From Prochlorococcus sp. AG-402-L09 (GTDB lineage Bacteria; Cyanobacteriota; Cyanobacteriia; PCC-6307; Cyanobiaceae): a stretch of DNA of 64,000 nucleotides. Positions 63,341 through 64,000 of the stretch are shown in pieces; position 1 is the stretch's first letter, and the number at the start of each line of letters is the position of its first letter. The notes under the pieces were generated by a model. It saw only the letters and a list, made by a program, of their open reading frames with translations. It searched no databases and was not told the DNA's origin. Where the stretch lies: assembly GCA_003216715.1 (NCBI GenBank), contig QCIK01000002.1, positions 124,001 to 188,000 on the forward strand. Direction: 5' to 3'. Made by a program: the position numbers and the translations under genes.

Positions 63341-64000
63341 TTATTTATAACATCTCTGTTGATCTAAATTTAATATGTGTTTTCTTTCGGCGTAGTAAAG
63401 TTGCTGAAAATTTATAGCATCATTATTTAAGTCTTTAAACATGTTAATAACTCTTTTTTCCATATCAGATGAATCACTAGTCTCCGAATTTTCTTGAACA
63501 ATAAGAGAGGCAATACAGTTTTCAAGAGTTTGTAATCTTTGAGAACTCCATGCTTCAATTAAATGTCTACAACGTTTTAAGGACTTTTGCTTTTCAAGTG
63601 CAGCTAGAGCTCCACGAATGAGCGACTCGGGATCACTTAATATTGCCAAACGAAGTTCATTAGGCTCTAGCAAAGGAGTAAGTTTAGGAAGATGTTCATT
63701 ATCATTGGATAGAAAGTTATCTAACAATTTTTTAATTAAATCTAAATCAGCTAAAATATTATTTGAATCATCACCACGATTAATCTTCTCTACAATTTCA
63801 GGACCAAAAATGTTCTCCTCAATGTTACTTATAATAGACCATATTGCACGATGATGATTAATTGCAAAATCATCTAAGTCCCTTAGACGAAGTTCATAAC
63901 GAATATAAGATCTATAATTAGGACAGTGAATATATGTAAAAAGTATATCTGCCTCACTTTTTTCTCTAAGACTAATTTCTTGAGGTTTATCAATTTTCTT
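63341..64000 (-). CDS. dnaG: DNA primase, C-terminal part (5' end outside window)
   Basis: An open frame from the right edge to a stop at 63341, about 219 codons with no internal stop. The segment EADILFTYIHCPNYRSYIRYEL is followed by DLDDFAINHHRAIWSII, the pattern of the DnaG helicase-binding domain. The tail contains further helices (LRLAILSDPESLIRGALAALE) and ends NLDQQRCYK. The TOPRIM core lies beyond the window, so the call rests on the C-terminal domain only. An internal TTG at 63727 is not a start. Confidence 0.75.
   Translation of the reverse strand, partial: KKIDKPQEISLREKSEADILFTYIHCPNYRSYIRYELRLRDLDDFAINHHRAIWSIISNIEENIFGPEIVEKINRGDDSNNILADLDLIKKLLDNFLSNDNEHLPKLTPLLEPNELRLAILSDPESLIRGALAALEKQKSLKRCRHLIEAWSSQRLQTLENCIASLIVQENSETSDSSDMEKRVINMFKDLNNDAINFQQLYYAERKHILNLDQQRCYK

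Noticed and set aside
63618-63854. Plus-strand 78-residue frame at the right edge
   Set aside because: Antisense to the DnaG C-terminal frame, which is open across the whole edge region and has a family match.
1-64000. CRISPR arrays, insertion sequences, tandem repeats, rRNA
   Set aside because: Reading the gaps showed no regularly spaced repeats, no transposase frames and no rRNA-like sequence.

Overview
The window is a gene-dense, A+T-rich chromosomal segment of a marine picocyanobacterium, most likely Prochlorococcus. The evidence is the photosynthesis genes (psaK, petN, thf1/psb29, an FtsH2-type ftsH, hemJ), the picocyanobacterial DUF families (DUF1995, DUF2103, DUF2499, DUF3082, DUF3110, DUF3593), the low G+C by eye, very short intergenic gaps, and TTG/GTG starts on several core genes. 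A low-light NATL-like strain is my best guess, but the clade cannot be fixed from this sequence alone. I see no insertion sequence, prophage, CRISPR array, integrase or rRNA operon.

Layout. 0-9.5 kb: metH (cut by the left edge), ilvE, cobN, a PHP phosphoesterase and hemJ, so a B12-using enzyme and a B12-making enzyme lie two genes apart. 9.6-25 kb: housekeeping genes (uvrC, a flavin reductase, coaD, a D,D-carboxypeptidase, iscS, dapF, leuS, pgi, purN, argC, ribBA, ppiB). 25-29.5 kb: murQ, a DUF3110 gene and a dnaJ-dnaK pair of the cyanobacterial DnaK3 type. 29.6-32.5 kb: pstC-pstA-pstB without pstS, then a tRNA-Ser(GGA). 32.6-38.7 kb: suhB-like, hisZ, htpG, rpmB, a PrxQ-like peroxiredoxin, DUF2499, DUF3593 and psaK, closed by a hairpin terminator shared with the convergent dxs. 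38.7-48.3 kb: dxs, ilvA, scpB, yggT, mazG, pyk, a MacB-like permease and ftsH.

48.3-53.6 kb is the small-protein part of the window: clpP, thf1, petN (33 codons), an undescribed 41-codon single-helix ORF just behind petN, DUF2103, several small hypotheticals and a GT39-type glycosyltransferase. 53.7-60.7 kb: secD-secF, pdhB, a 31-codon single-helix ORF, DUF3082, ispE, ksgA, a small hypothetical and rlmH. 60.7-64 kb: a LexA-box-like site in front of umuD-umuC, then a 152-residue protein with an HExxH zinc-peptidase motif, a hypothetical, and the C-terminal part of DnaG running off the right edge.

Biological links. ftsH2, clpP and thf1 together suggest a photosystem II repair and proteolysis neighbourhood with petN next door. 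prxQ-DUF2499-DUF3593-psaK form a tight co-directional run that suggests a thylakoid role for the two unknown membrane proteins. umuD-umuC look like an SOS-controlled mutagenic polymerase operon; whether the HExxH protein belongs to it is open. I find no clearly new multi-gene system. The best leads are the short membrane ORFs beside petN and pdhB, the HExxH protein after umuDC, and several short dyad or repeat elements in the leaders of pgi, ribBA, dxs and the dnaK/pstC gap.
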